64,000 nt of DNA from Roseiarcus sp963806935 (lineage in GTDB: Bacteria > Pseudomonadota > Alphaproteobacteria > Rhizobiales > Beijerinckiaceae). How positions within the stretch are numbered: position 1 is the first letter of the stretch; each line of letters begins with the position of its first letter. Both the position numbers and the translations under genes were made by a program. The notes beneath the pieces were generated by a model. It worked only from the letters and a program-made list of their open reading frames with translations. It was not told where the DNA came from and searched no databases. Shown here one piece after another: positions 8,638-17,612 of this stretch. The DNA is taken from the NCBI GenBank assembly GCA_963806935.1, contig CAWEAT010000002.1:1-64000 (forward strand), given 5' to 3'.

Positions 8638-9897
8638 TTGAAGATCGCCCGCGTCGAAATTTTCCTGGTTGGCCGCGAGTGGAACAACCTCGTGATCGCC
8701 CGCGCGCACACGGACGACGGCCTGACCGGGCTCGGCGAAGGGACGATGCAATGGCAGGCCCGCACCGTCGCGAGCGCCATCGAGCACATGGCCACCCGCT
8801 ACGTCCTCGGCGCCTCCCCGTTTGAGATCGAGCGCCTGGTTCAGGCCATGTACCGAAATGAATACGCGCGCGGCGGCCCGGTGCTGAACAGCGCGATCGC
8901 GGCGATCGAATTCGCCCTCTGGGACATTTGCGGCAAGGCGCTGAACCAGCCCGTCTACAATCTGCTCGGCGGAAAGGTCCATGATGCAATCCCCGCCTAC
9001 GCCAACGGCTGGTTTCACAACGGAAGCGACGCCAGCGAAGCGGCCGACGCCGCGCGGAATGTGGTCGGCGCCGGCTACCGGGGCTTGAAGTTCGACCCTT
9101 TTTGGGGACTTGGACGCGATCCCGATCTCGCCGACCTCCGCAGAGGCGTCGAGGCCGTCGCCGCAGTGCGTGCGGCAGTCGGCCCCGATGTCAAGATCAT
9201 GGTCGATGGGCACGGCCGCTTCAGCGTCGGGACAGCGAGCAGCATCGCCTATGGGCTCGCCGAAAATGGCGTCTATTGGTTCGAGGAGCCGGTCGACCCC
9301 GAGAACTACCTCGCCCTCGGCGAGGTGGCGCGACCCGCGGGCCTAAGGATCGCGGCAGGCGAGCGCTGCTACTCGCGCTACCAGACGCCGCTGCTCATGA
9401 AGTTTGGCCGGCCGCACGTCCTGCAGCCCGACCCCATCCAGGTCGGCGGTCTGCTCGAGGCCAAGAAGATCGCGGCGCTCGCCGACACGAGCTACCTGCC
9501 AGTCTCTTTCCATTGCGCGTTCGGACCGATCGCCTCGGCTGCGATCCTGCAATTGAACGCGGCGACGACGAACATCGTCTGCCAGGAGTTTTTTTCGGCC
9601 TTCGACGTCGGCTGGCGCTCGGCGTTGGTCACCAATTGCCCGGAACCGGTCGGGGGGGCCTATGCGGTCAGCGATCGGCCCGGGTTCGGCATCGAACTGA
9701 ACGAATCCGCAGTCCGTGAGCATCCCTACCGCGACGATGCCGTCCAGACGATGTGGGCGGTGAACGGCGCGATGCTGCCGCTTCGAGCCGCAAGCGGCGA
9801 TGAGACCGCGAACGCCCCGCCGGAAGCGGCGGCACCGGAGGGCCCGGCGCCAGAGGAGGAAAATGCAAATGCCTATGACGTTGCGCGCAAAGCTTGA
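8638..9897 (+). CDS. Mandelate racemase/muconate lactonizing enzyme family dehydratase
   Basis: Enolase-superfamily protein resembling sugar-acid dehydratases (galactonate/gluconate type). The chosen start is TTG 8638 (LKIARVEIFLV), just after GAGGAAGCCGAGGA; the upstream part of the open frame is unlike the family. Metal ligands are visible: Asp in KIMVDGHGRF, Glu in WFEEPVDPEN and Glu in AAGERCYSR, followed by the barrel His in PVSFHCAFGP. GLKFDPF stands where many members carry the KxK base motif. The last 50 residues (Ala/Pro/Glu-rich after HPYRDDAVQTMW) exceed the family norm and may reflect a frame error near 9740. It probably feeds the sugar ABC system downstream. Confidence 0.75.
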   Translation: MKIARVEIFLVGREWNNLVIARAHTDDGLTGLGEGTMQWQARTVASAIEHMATRYVLGASPFEIERLVQAMYRNEYARGGPVLNSAIAAIEFALWDICGKALNQPVYNLLGGKVHDAIPAYANGWFHNGSDASEAADAARNVVGAGYRGLKFDPFWGLGRDPDLADLRRGVEAVAAVRAAVGPDVKIMVDGHGRFSVGTASSIAYGLAENGVYWFEEPVDPENYLALGEVARPAGLRIAAGERCYSRYQTPLLMKFGRPHVLQPDPIQVGGLLEAKKIAALADTSYLPVSFHCAFGPIASAAILQLNAATTNIVCQEFFSAFDVGWRSALVTNCPEPVGGAYAVSDRPGFGIELNESAVREHPYRDDAVQTMWAVNGAMLPLRAASGDETANAPPEAAAPEGPAPEEENANAYDVARKA

Positions 9898-10030
9898 GCC
9901 ATCGGCCGCGGAATTCGCACTCATAAGTGCGAGCTGCGTCGCTCTCGCCGCGAACGAGTCGACGGCAGACGTTATCCGCTTCCGGGCGGCCGCTGGGAAA
10001 CGGCGCTCGTGGTCATGTCGTGGACGTTAG
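9863..10030 (+). CDS. Possible short ORF (55 aa) overlapping the dehydratase 3' end
   Basis: An ATG at 9863 stands directly after a strong AGAGGAGGAAA ribosome site and opens a frame of 55 codons. I see no domain or signal peptide. It could be a leader peptide, a truncated gene start or chance. The hairpin at 9915-9932 lies within it. Low confidence. Confidence 0.2.
   Translation: MQMPMTLRAKLEPSAAEFALISASCVALAANESTADVIRFRAAAGKRRSWSCRGR
9915..9932 (+). promoter_or_regulatory. Perfect stem-loop between the dehydratase and ABC transporter genes
   Basis: TCGCACT (9915-9921) and AGTGCGA (9926-9932) form a seven-base-pair stem with a CATA loop. No U-tract follows, so it is not a standard terminator. 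It could set RNA stability between the enzyme gene and the binding-protein gene. Confidence 0.4.
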
Positions 10031-10083
10031 GAGCCCGAGGGTCGGGGAACAGACCTGGGAGTGAAAATGAGGGAGAGAAGGTC

Positions 10084-11322
10084 ATGAGAAGACTAGTCGC
10101 CGCCGCCGTAGCGTTGTTCGCTGCATCGAATTTCACTGCGCAGGCCGAGACCACGCTGCATGTGATGAGCTGGCAGCCGGCCTATGTCGCCGGGACCCCG
10201 TATTGGGACAAGACCGTCGCCGGATTCGAGGCTGAGAACCCAGGCGTCAAGGTCGAGAGCAATTTCGTCGCGTTCAGCCAGTATCTTCCGACCCTGACCG
10301 CAATGATCGCCTCCGGTTCGTTGCCCGACGTGTTCAATGGCGGCACCAAGACGGGGCAACTCGGCCGTGCCGGGCTCCTCGTCAACTTCAAGGACGTATT
10401 CGGCGACGCATTTTTCGCGCAGTTCTTCAAAGGACCGCTTCGCCAATACACCTTCGACGGCAAACCTTACGGCCTCGCCGACATGGCCCAGGACTTCGGC
10501 GTCTTCGCCAACGATCGCATCATGAAGGAAGTGGGCTTGACCGTGCCCAATACCTGGGACGAGTTGATCGCGGACGTACCCAAGTTCAAGGCCGCGGGAT
10601 ATATTCCGCTCGCCTGGGGCAACCTGACGCGCAACACGTGTCCGGACTTCTTCCTGCCGCTCGTCGCTCAGTACGGCGGCGACGTCTACGCGCTTGATGA
10701 TCACACAGCCCCCGGACTCAGCTGGAATTCGAAGCCCGTCATCGATGCGCTCGGACTGCTGCAACGCCTTGCCAAGTCTGGCGTTTTCCCCGCCGGCATC
10801 AACGGTATCGACGACCCTCAAAGCTATCAGCTGGCCTATCAGGGCCGCGCCGCCATGTTCTATGGCGGATCGTGGACCCCGAGCATTTTCCAGCACGATG
10901 GCACCAAGGATTGGCTCGATAATTACTCTGTCCACAAGGTGCCAGCGGTCACGCCCGACGGAGTCCACTACACCGGTGACGGGGCCGGCGAGGCGTGGTC
11001 GGTCAGCGCGAATAACCCGAACAAGGACCTCGCGCTCAAGTTCATCGCGTATATCTTCCGCCCCGATGTCTACAACTGGCGCGCAAAGGGCCTGCAGTCG
11101 TTCCCGGCCCTCACGAGCGCTGTCGATCAGATCGAGAATCCGAAGGTCCGGACCATGATCCCATGGATCAGCACCGACGCTGCGGATCACATCCTCTTTG
11201 GGCCTGGCAGTTGGGATGCCGTATCCAATGTTTGCGAGAGCACCCTCGACGGCACGGTCTCGCCGGAAGACGGGGCCAAGAAAATCGAGGCGGATGTGAT
11301 GGCCGCGCGCAAGAACAACTGA
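10084..11322 (+). CDS. Sugar ABC transporter, periplasmic binding protein
   Basis: 412-residue family 1 (UgpB/MalE-like) extracellular solute-binding protein. The start at 10084 (MRRLVAAAVALFAASNFTAQ) gives a clean signal peptide cut after AQA and follows GGGAGAGAAGG. The longer frame from 10009 adds a non-signal extension. Features include PDVFNGGTKTGQL and FYGGSWTPSIF, typical of the sugar-binding cleft. It is followed by two permease genes, so it delivers a sugar or sugar derivative to them. The neighbouring dehydratase and GntR regulator suggest a sugar acid or a related oligosaccharide. Confidence 0.85.
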   Translation: MRRLVAAAVALFAASNFTAQAETTLHVMSWQPAYVAGTPYWDKTVAGFEAENPGVKVESNFVAFSQYLPTLTAMIASGSLPDVFNGGTKTGQLGRAGLLVNFKDVFGDAFFAQFFKGPLRQYTFDGKPYGLADMAQDFGVFANDRIMKEVGLTVPNTWDELIADVPKFKAAGYIPLAWGNLTRNTCPDFFLPLVAQYGGDVYALDDHTAPGLSWNSKPVIDALGLLQRLAKSGVFPAGINGIDDPQSYQLAYQGRAAMFYGGSWTPSIFQHDGTKDWLDNYSVHKVPAVTPDGVHYTGDGAGEAWSVSANNPNKDLALKFIAYIFRPDVYNWRAKGLQSFPALTSAVDQIENPKVRTMIPWISTDAADHILFGPGSWDAVSNVCESTLDGTVSPEDGAKKIEADVMAARKNN

Positions 11323-11404
11323 CCAATCCTCACCTTGACTGCGTCGCCCGTTGTGGCGACGCAGCCCGGCTCGAACAACCCTGATAGACACAGCGGCCCG
11401 TCCG

Positions 11405-12319
11405 ATGAATTTTTCGTCGCGCCTCCGGCCCTTGATTGCTCCGGCATCCTTCATTGCGCCCGCCGCCGTGGCGCTGATCCTCACGATGGCCGTGCCAATG
11501 GCGGACGCTGTCATGCTGAGCCTGCAGAACTGGAACGGCATGTCGCCGCCCAGTTGGGCCGGCTTCAGCAATTATTTGGCGCTGACCCACGACCAGACGT
11601 TCTTCAGGGCGCTGTGGCATACAGCATACTTCACTGTGTGCACGGTGATACTGCAAACCATTCTGCCGCTGCTGATCGCCAGTCTTCTCAATTCCGGCAT
11701 CCGCGGGAGCACGGTGTTCCGGACCCTCTACTTCATGCCGGTGATCATTTCGCTGGCCATCAGCGGCCTGCTCTGGGCCATGCTCTTCGAGCCCAATTTT
11801 GGCGCAGTAAACGGCTTGCTGCGAGCGGTCGGGCTGGGGAGGTTTACCCAGCTATGGCTCGCCGGCGCCGACACCGTCATGCCGAGCGTGATCATCGTGT
11901 CGGTTTGGCAGTCTCTTGGCTTCTATCTGGTCATCTTCTTCGCGGCGCTCCAAGGCGTGCCCACAGAGCTCTACGAGGCGGCCGAGTTGGACGGCGCCAA
12001 TGCATGGAGCCGCTTCCTGCACGTCACAGTTCCGACCATCCGACCGGTGATCCTGATTGTGATCGTCCTCAACACCATCAACGGCATCAAGGTTTTCGAC
12101 CAGATCTGGGTGATGACGGCGGGCGGCCCCAACTATGCCAGCGCGACGCTCGGCACTTACCTCTACGCCATCGCCTTCGGAGCGATGGGGGCCTCCAATC
12201 CAAGGCTCGGTTATGCAACGGCGATCGCGATGGTCATCCTGTTGCTCAGCATTGTGGTTTCGATGATTCAAATCCGCCTTGGACGGCGTCGGGATGTCGA
12301 TCTCCAGATCGAAGTTTGA
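11405..12319 (+). CDS. Sugar ABC transporter permease (MalF/UgpA type)
   Basis: About 304 residues and six hydrophobic segments, with the EAA loop EAAELDGANAWSRFLHVTVP near the C-terminal third, which contacts the ATPase. The start at ATG 11405 (MNFSSRLRPLIAPA) is preferred over 11351, which adds a charged non-family leader. It lies downstream of the binding protein and 12 bases before the second permease gene. It forms the inner-membrane channel as a heterodimer with the next gene product. Confidence 0.85.
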   Translation: MNFSSRLRPLIAPASFIAPAAVALILTMAVPMADAVMLSLQNWNGMSPPSWAGFSNYLALTHDQTFFRALWHTAYFTVCTVILQTILPLLIASLLNSGIRGSTVFRTLYFMPVIISLAISGLLWAMLFEPNFGAVNGLLRAVGLGRFTQLWLAGADTVMPSVIIVSVWQSLGFYLVIFFAALQGVPTELYEAAELDGANAWSRFLHVTVPTIRPVILIVIVLNTINGIKVFDQIWVMTAGGPNYASATLGTYLYAIAFGAMGASNPRLGYATAIAMVILLLSIVVSMIQIRLGRRRDVDLQIEV

Positions 12320-12331
12320 GGCGGCAACGCA

Positions 12332-13213
12332 ATGACCAGCAATCCGACAACGCTATGGGCGCCGAGGTCCGGCGGCGTGATCGCTCGGGCTCACTGGCCG
12401 GTGACTTTCACGCGCTCGCTCATCTACGTCATCCTCGTGATGATCGCGATCGTAGAAGCATTCCCGTTGATATGGATGCTCGTCACGTCGGTGAAGGACT
12501 CGCATGAGGTTTTCAATACGATCCTGCCGACCGAGCTCAAGTGGCAGAACTTCCCGCGGGTATGGGTGGCGATGAACTTTCCGGTTCATCTCGTCAATTC
12601 TGTTTATGTCACGAGCCTGACCGTTGCGCTGGTCGTCATTCTGGCGACGCCCGCCGCCTACGCGTTCGCGCGGTACCGTTTCCCCGGACGCGAGGTCGTT
12701 TTCTACATCTTCATCGGGGCGATGATGGTCCCGCCCCAAGCCATACTCATTCCCATGTTTCAGTTCCTCAAATCGTTGCATCTGCTGAACTCGCTCACCG
12801 GACTGGCGCTGTCCTACGTTGGCGGGGGGACTGCGTTCGCCGTTTTCCTGATGCGGACTTTTTTCCTTAGCCTGCCTCGCGAACTCGGCGACGCGGCGCG
12901 GATCGATGGCTGCAACGACTTTCAGGTGTTCTCGCACGTCTACTTGCCGCTGGCCCGCCCAGGCATCGCCACGGTCGTCATCATTCAATCGTTGTACACG
13001 TGGAACGAGTTCATGTTTTCCAACACGCTCATCACGTCTCCCGGCCAGAAGACGGTGCAGTCAGCGGTGTTTCAGGCGGTTGGTCAATATTCGACCGATT
13101 ATACCGCGCTCTGTTCGGGACTGATTATCGCCCTCGTTCCGGTCGTCCTCGTTTACCTGGTTTTGCAACGGCAATTCATTAGCGGCTTGACGGCCGGGGC
13201 GCTGAAAGGATGA
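12332..13213 (+). CDS. Sugar ABC transporter permease (MalG/UgpE type)
   Basis: 293-residue MalG-type permease with six membrane segments, a TSVKDSHEVF periplasmic loop and the EAA-type loop ELGDAARIDGCNDFQVFSHV. It completes the transporter with the two upstream genes. No cognate ATPase gene follows: the next gene is convergent and unrelated. The complex probably borrows a shared MsmK/UgpC-type ATPase encoded elsewhere. Confidence 0.85.
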   Translation: MTSNPTTLWAPRSGGVIARAHWPVTFTRSLIYVILVMIAIVEAFPLIWMLVTSVKDSHEVFNTILPTELKWQNFPRVWVAMNFPVHLVNSVYVTSLTVALVVILATPAAYAFARYRFPGREVVFYIFIGAMMVPPQAILIPMFQFLKSLHLLNSLTGLALSYVGGGTAFAVFLMRTFFLSLPRELGDAARIDGCNDFQVFSHVYLPLARPGIATVVIIQSLYTWNEFMFSNTLITSPGQKTVQSAVFQAVGQYSTDYTALCSGLIIALVPVVLVYLVLQRQFISGLTAGALKG

Positions 13214-13373
13214 GCTCATCGACTGGAGATCGTGGCGACGACGGGCCCGTTCGAGTCGCTCGCTGAGTACGGCGACCACGCTACCATCGCCGCCACCGCG
13301 CGCGTGAGGCGACGCGAGCTATCGTGTTCTAAGCTTTTCCTCATCGCTGCCATTTTCGGGGCCGCTCCCGCGA

Positions 13374-13994
13374 TCACTTTTGACTGGCCAGCAGGTAGTT
13401 CTTTACGAGGTAAGTGAGGCCGCGGGTCCAGGATTCGTCGGTGTTGCCGCGAATATCGACGCTGCGGACGAACGTCATTTTCCTCGTCGCAATGTCGGCC
13501 ATGTAGACATTGATGTTGAGAATAAGATCAGAGACCTTCTGGACAGTGATCCACGCGGCCAAATCTGCGCCGAGTTGCGCGCCGTAGTCGAACTCGCAGC
13601 CGCCGCAATTCCCCATCTCCGGCCCGGCCGAAATCTTCGCCGCAAGGTCGGAAGGTATCGAAACAAAACTGTATCGACCCGATGCTTCCAGCTCGGATTT
13701 GAAAAGCTGTTCGATCGAGGCGAGGCGAGCCCTTTCCACGCCTGTCGTCGGTTCGAGATCCGCGTGGTCATTCAGGAATTGGACGCTGAGCATGGCGACG
13801 GTCTTGCGGGCGGGCGCGGCCGCTGTTGAGCTGCCGCCAAGGGCGCCGGACGCCAGCAGCACGAACGCCGCGATGCCGAATGCGGCAAGCAGCGCGCACC
13901 CACGCAAGAGCACTGTCTCTCGGCTGTAACCGCGCCAACGATAGCGAGCCTCGGCCGCGAGGTCACGAGCGCTTTTGACTCTTGGAGTCGTCAT
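13374..13994 (-). CDS. DUF3280 domain protein, membrane-anchored periplasmic
   Basis: 206-residue protein. One hydrophobic helix at about residues 29-52 (LLRGCALLAAFGIAAFVLLA) is followed by a periplasmic domain starting TVAMLSVQFLNDHADLEPTT. A CGGC motif sits in EMGNCGGCEFDYGAQLGADL. As I recall, DUF3280 genes are frequent next to quinoprotein alcohol dehydrogenase genes in methylotrophs; the function is unknown. Here it faces the Leu/Ile/Val-type binding protein and lies about 9 kb from pqqA, so a role in periplasmic alcohol oxidation is plausible but inferred. Confidence 0.7.
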   Translation of the reverse strand: MTTPRVKSARDLAAEARYRWRGYSRETVLLRGCALLAAFGIAAFVLLASGALGGSSTAAAPARKTVAMLSVQFLNDHADLEPTTGVERARLASIEQLFKSELEASGRYSFVSIPSDLAAKISAGPEMGNCGGCEFDYGAQLGADLAAWITVQKVSDLILNINVYMADIATRKMTFVRSVDIRGNTDESWTRGLTYLVKNYLLASQK

Positions 13995-14178
13995 CGGCTT
14001 ATCCCTTGGCTTGGTGGATCTAATCCTTTGACCCGACCATGGCCGTCGTCACGTCACGCTTGTCCGGGGCCATGGACCGTCGCATTATAAACGCCCATGT
14101 CGGCGGCCTCGCGAGACTGTGATCGCTGCTGGCGCGAATCGCGCGTTCGTGAGACGGGCGAACAGGGGAGGACCGCTC

Positions 14179-15405
14179 ATGTTCGCAAGATTCCTGCGGT
14201 ATCTGTTCGCCGTGACGCTCGCGGCCGCAGGGCTAGTCGGTCTCTCCGCTGCCGGCTTTGCGCAAATTCCGGGCGACAAGATCAAGATCGGCGTCCTGAG
14301 CGACTTCTCCGGTCCGTTCGCCGACCAGGTTGGCAAAGGGTCCCTCGTCGGCGCTCAGCTGGCCGCGGAAGACTTCGCCAAGGAGGCCGGCGGCCTCAGC
14401 GTCGAGATCATTTCCGCCGACCATCAGAACAAGCCCGACATCGGCGTCGCGATCGCGCGACGATGGGTGGACGAGGAAGGCGTCGACGCGATCGTCGATC
14501 TCGCGAATTCGGGGGTCGGCCTCGCCGTCAACACCCTCATGCACGAAAAGAACCGCGCAATGCTCGCGTCCGCTACGGCCACCTCCGACCTGACGGGAAA
14601 ATTCTGCGAGCCGACAACCGTGCAATGGGCTCTCGACACCTGGGCCCTCGGCTCGGCTCTAGGCCGGACGATCACGCAGATGGGTGGGTCGACCTGGTAC
14701 TTCATCAGCTTCGAATACGCCCTCGGCAAGGCCCTGCAGCGCGACGCGACCGAGGCGATCGTCAAGGCGGGCGGCAAGGTCCTGGGTTCGGTATCGCATC
14801 CGCTCGGCGCAACCGACTTCGGCTCCTACCTCCTGCAGGCGCAAGCATCGGGCGCCAAAGTGATCGCGCTCGCCGACACCGGCGCCGACGCGATCAACGC
14901 AATCCGTCAAGCGACCGAATTCCGAGTCGTGGGGCCCGAAACTCGGCTCGCGGCGCTGTTCCTGCAGATCACGGATATCGACGCGCTCGGACTCAAGGCT
15001 GCGCAAGGCCTCATCCTGTCCGAAGCGTTCTATTGGGATCTCAACGATTCGACGCGCGCCTTCAGCGCACAATTCGCGGAACGCATGGGCGGCAAGATGC
15101 CGACCGAAGACCAGGCCGCGGCCTATTCGGCGACGCTGGCCTATTTGCGCGCCGTCAAAGCGGCCGGAACGATCGAGGGCGACCGGGTCCTGGCCGAAAT
15201 GAAGACGTCGCCGATCGACGACCCGCTCTTTGGCCGGGTCGTGGTGCGCAGCGACGGACGAGCGACGCACCCGATGTACGTGTTCAGGGTCAAAGCGCCC
15301 GAGCAATCGAAGAGCCGCTATGACGTCTACGATCTTATCGAGACGATCCCGCCCGAGAATGCCTTCCGGCCGCTGAGCGAGGGCGGCTGCCCGCTCGCGA
15401 AGTGA
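14179..15405 (+). CDS. Branched-chain-amino-acid-type ABC substrate-binding protein (orphan)
   Basis: About 408-residue periplasmic-binding-protein type I (LivJ-like). The start at 14179 gives the signal peptide MFARFLRYLFAVTLAAAG, cut near AQIPG. Mature motifs are KIKIGVLSDFSGPFADQVG and VDAIVDLANSGVGLAV. No permease or ATPase of the Liv family is present. Such orphan binding proteins are common beside PQQ alcohol dehydrogenase genes, where they may bind aromatic or alcohol ligands, act in sensing, or deliver to a remote transporter. The pterin dehydratase gene follows 80 bases downstream. Confidence 0.75.
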   Translation: MFARFLRYLFAVTLAAAGLVGLSAAGFAQIPGDKIKIGVLSDFSGPFADQVGKGSLVGAQLAAEDFAKEAGGLSVEIISADHQNKPDIGVAIARRWVDEEGVDAIVDLANSGVGLAVNTLMHEKNRAMLASATATSDLTGKFCEPTTVQWALDTWALGSALGRTITQMGGSTWYFISFEYALGKALQRDATEAIVKAGGKVLGSVSHPLGATDFGSYLLQAQASGAKVIALADTGADAINAIRQATEFRVVGPETRLAALFLQITDIDALGLKAAQGLILSEAFYWDLNDSTRAFSAQFAERMGGKMPTEDQAAAYSATLAYLRAVKAAGTIEGDRVLAEMKTSPIDDPLFGRVVVRSDGRATHPMYVFRVKAPEQSKSRYDVYDLIETIPPENAFRPLSEGGCPLAK

Positions 15406-15485
15406 CGGGTGGTCGACGCATTGCTGTGATATGAAGCAAGACGATTTCCGCCGCGCATTGGCCTCCGTTTTTGGGAGAACCGTCG

Positions 15486-15873
15486 ATGACCCAAGCTTCG
15501 AAGGAACGCGTCTATGAACTCAATGAGATCGAAGAGCGGCTCCGGCGCGACCTGCCCCATTGGAGCTATGAAAACGGCTGGATCAGACGGACCTTTCGCA
15601 CTGCGAGCTGGAAGGGCACGCTGATGGTGATCAACGCCGTCGGCCACCTCGCCGAGGCCGCCTGGCACCATCCTGATCTGCGCGCCTCCTACGCGTTTGT
15701 CGAAGTGAAATTGCAGACCCACAGCGCGAAGGGAATCACGGACAAGGACTTCGAGCTCGCGCGCAAAATCGAGGACGTCGTGTCGTTGGCGTCCCGGCCA
15801 GGAGGGCGGCGCTCTGGAAGGGACGCCGGTCGGCGACCAGCGGTTCGCCTATGTCAAATATGACGACAAGTGA
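15486..15873 (+). CDS. Pterin-4a-carbinolamine dehydratase (PCD/DCoH), 3' end frameshifted
   Basis: Small protein of about 128 residues. The family core is clear: INAVGHLAEAAWHHPDLRAS with the catalytic His pair, then THSAKGITDKDFELARKIED. It dehydrates 4a-hydroxytetrahydropterins. In methylotrophs lacking phenylalanine hydroxylase a role in pterin metabolism has been suggested. The frame breaks near 15790; the alternative frame ends GALEGTPVGDQRFAYVKYDD at TGA 15871-15873, matching the usual C-terminus. ATG 15486 is preceded by GGGAGAACCGTCG. It sits among PQQ/alcohol genes, not with the H4MPT genes. Confidence 0.7.
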
Positions 15874-16171
15874 GCGGCTAGGTCGCTCGCCTTCCCGGGG
15901 CCCGCGGCAAGGCTGAATCGCGCCGCGGCGACTTTGGCTCCGGTCGAGCCTTTTCAAAGCGTTAGGCGCCAAAACCTGTCGCAAAACCCCGGTCGCGCGT
16001 CGAGCAACGAGAAGCGCGAGCCGGGTCGATCAGGGTTTTCTGAAAAACAGTACCATGACCCGGCCGGCTTGGCAAGAAATTGTCGACTTTTCTTTCCCCG
16101 CTCGGCGAGGCCGCGCAGGGGAGGAGTCACGCCCTTCTCTCGAGGGCTACGACGTGGTGGAGCCAACGCCA
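15874..16171. other. Intergenic region between convergent genes
   Basis: Just under 300 bases separate the convergent dehydratase and ABC ATPase genes. An AT-rich hairpin GTTTT-CTGA-AAAAC lies at about 16035-16048, and a GC-rich stretch follows. I see no gene and no canonical terminator with a U-tract. Confidence 0.35.
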
Positions 16172-16909
16172 TCAGCCCTGCTCGCGCAGGGCCTCGATCC
16201 TGGCCGCGATCGCTCGGCCTTCCTCGCCGTTCATCGCCGCGCGCGGGCTTTGCACCCGGATCTCGCCGGTTACATGCGCGGGTCGCGCCGAGAGCACGAA
16301 GATACGATCGGCGAGCGCAATCGCCTCGTCGACGTCGTGGGTGACGAGCACGGTGATCATGCGGCGGCTCTCGACGAGCTTCGCGAGATCGCCCAGCAGC
16401 TGCTTGGCGAGCGGCGCATCGAGCGAAACGAACGGCTCGTCGAGCAACAGCAGGGTCGGACCGACGGCGAACGCGCGCGCCAGCGCCGTGCGCCGCGCGA
16501 GCCCGACCGAGAGCTCGCCGGGAAAGTGCGTGCGATGCTCGGAGAGGCCGAGCGCGTCGAACAAGGCGGCGACCTCGGCTTCGCTGGCCGTCGGCGCCGC
16601 GAGCCGCACATTGTCCTCGACGCTGCGCCACGGCAAAAGCCGCGGCTCCTGAAAAACCATGCCCACCCGGCCATGCTCGGGCGTGTGGACGGAGCCCTCG
16701 AAATCGCGGTCGATGCCGGCGAGAATGCGCATGAGCGTCGACTTGCCGCAGCCCGACGGCCCGATCAGCGCGCCGGTCTCGCCCTGCTCGAGCGCGAAAG
16801 AAAGATCGGCAAGAACCAGAACGCTCTTCCCCGAGGCGGCGCGGAAGGATTTTTTCGCGACCCGCGCTTCAAGCCGCGCGTGGTCGCCAACGCGAGACGT
16901 GACGTTCAA
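16172..16909 (-). CDS. ABC transporter ATP-binding protein (nitrate/sulfonate/taurine type)
   Basis: 245-residue ATPase. Walker A is GPSGCGKST, the Q-loop is GMVFQEPRLLPWRSV, Walker B is LLLLDEPFVSLDAPL, and the switch His is in VLVTHDVDEA. The signature is LSVGLARRTALARA, a departure from LSGGQ. It is the last gene of the minus-strand operon and overlaps the permease gene by about 40 bases. It drives the adjacent SsuC-like permease, supplied by the SsuA-like binding protein. Confidence 0.85.
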   Translation of the reverse strand: MNVTSRVGDHARLEARVAKKSFRAASGKSVLVLADLSFALEQGETGALIGPSGCGKSTLMRILAGIDRDFEGSVHTPEHGRVGMVFQEPRLLPWRSVEDNVRLAAPTASEAEVAALFDALGLSEHRTHFPGELSVGLARRTALARAFAVGPTLLLLDEPFVSLDAPLAKQLLGDLAKLVESRRMITVLVTHDVDEAIALADRIFVLSARPAHVTGEIRVQSPRAAMNGEEGRAIAARIEALREQG

Positions 16910-17609
16910 GGGGTTGCACCATAAGCGTTTCGATGATCAGCATGATCGCCGTGAAGGGCAAGGCGTAGGCGAGCAGCAAGGGGACGTCGAACAACTGGAA
17001 GGCGGTATTGATTTCGAAGCCGACGCCGTTCGGCCGGCCCATGAGTTCGACCACCAGGACGATCTTCCAGACCAGCGACAAGCCGGCGCGGGTCGCGGCG
17101 GCGAAATAAGGGGCAAGCTGCGGCGCAACGACATGCGCGAACCGCTTCACCGGCGAAAAGCCAAACACCAGCGCCATTTCGTCGAGCCTCGTGTCGATCG
17201 CGCGCACGCCCTCGCGGATGGTGACCACGGTCACGGGCAATTTGTTCAGCGCTACCGCGCCGATCGCCGCCGCCTCGTTGAGACCGACCCAGATGTAGGC
17301 GAGCACGATGATGACGAGCGCAGGCAGATTCAGGAGCACAATGACCCAGGGATCGGCCACGCGGTCAAAAACCGGACTTCGGCCCATCGCATAGCCGATC
17401 GCCGACCCCGCCGCCATCGCGAGCAGGAATGCCGCCGCAACGCGCGCGAGCGTGATTCCGAGAGCGGTGAACAGCGCGCCTGACGCGGCCTCGGACTCCA
17501 TGGTCGCGAACACCGCGATCGGGCCCGGGAGCAACCGCGGATTGCCGAAATGCGCGGCGACTTGCCACAGACCAATGAGTGCGAGGAACGAGATGAGACG
17601 CAGCGCCAC
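16869..17609 (-). CDS. ABC transporter permease (SsuC/TauC type)
   Basis: 246-residue membrane protein with about six hydrophobic segments. The conserved cytoplasmic loop DEMALVFGFSPVKRFAHVVA contacts the ATPase, and NKLPVTVVTIREGVRAID precedes it. It lies directly after the binding-protein gene (three-base gap) and overlaps the ATPase gene. The transporter family carries nitrate, sulfonates, taurine, thiamine precursors or metals with carriers. In this PQQ-related operon the ligand is unknown. Confidence 0.85.
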   Translation of the reverse strand: MALRLISFLALIGLWQVAAHFGNPRLLPGPIAVFATMESEAASGALFTALGITLARVAAAFLLAMAAGSAIGYAMGRSPVFDRVADPWVIVLLNLPALVIIVLAYIWVGLNEAAAIGAVALNKLPVTVVTIREGVRAIDTRLDEMALVFGFSPVKRFAHVVAPQLAPYFAAATRAGLSLVWKIVLVVELMGRPNGVGFEINTAFQLFDVPLLLAYALPFTAIMLIIETLMVQPLERHVSRWRPRAA

Positions 17610-17612
17610 GCG

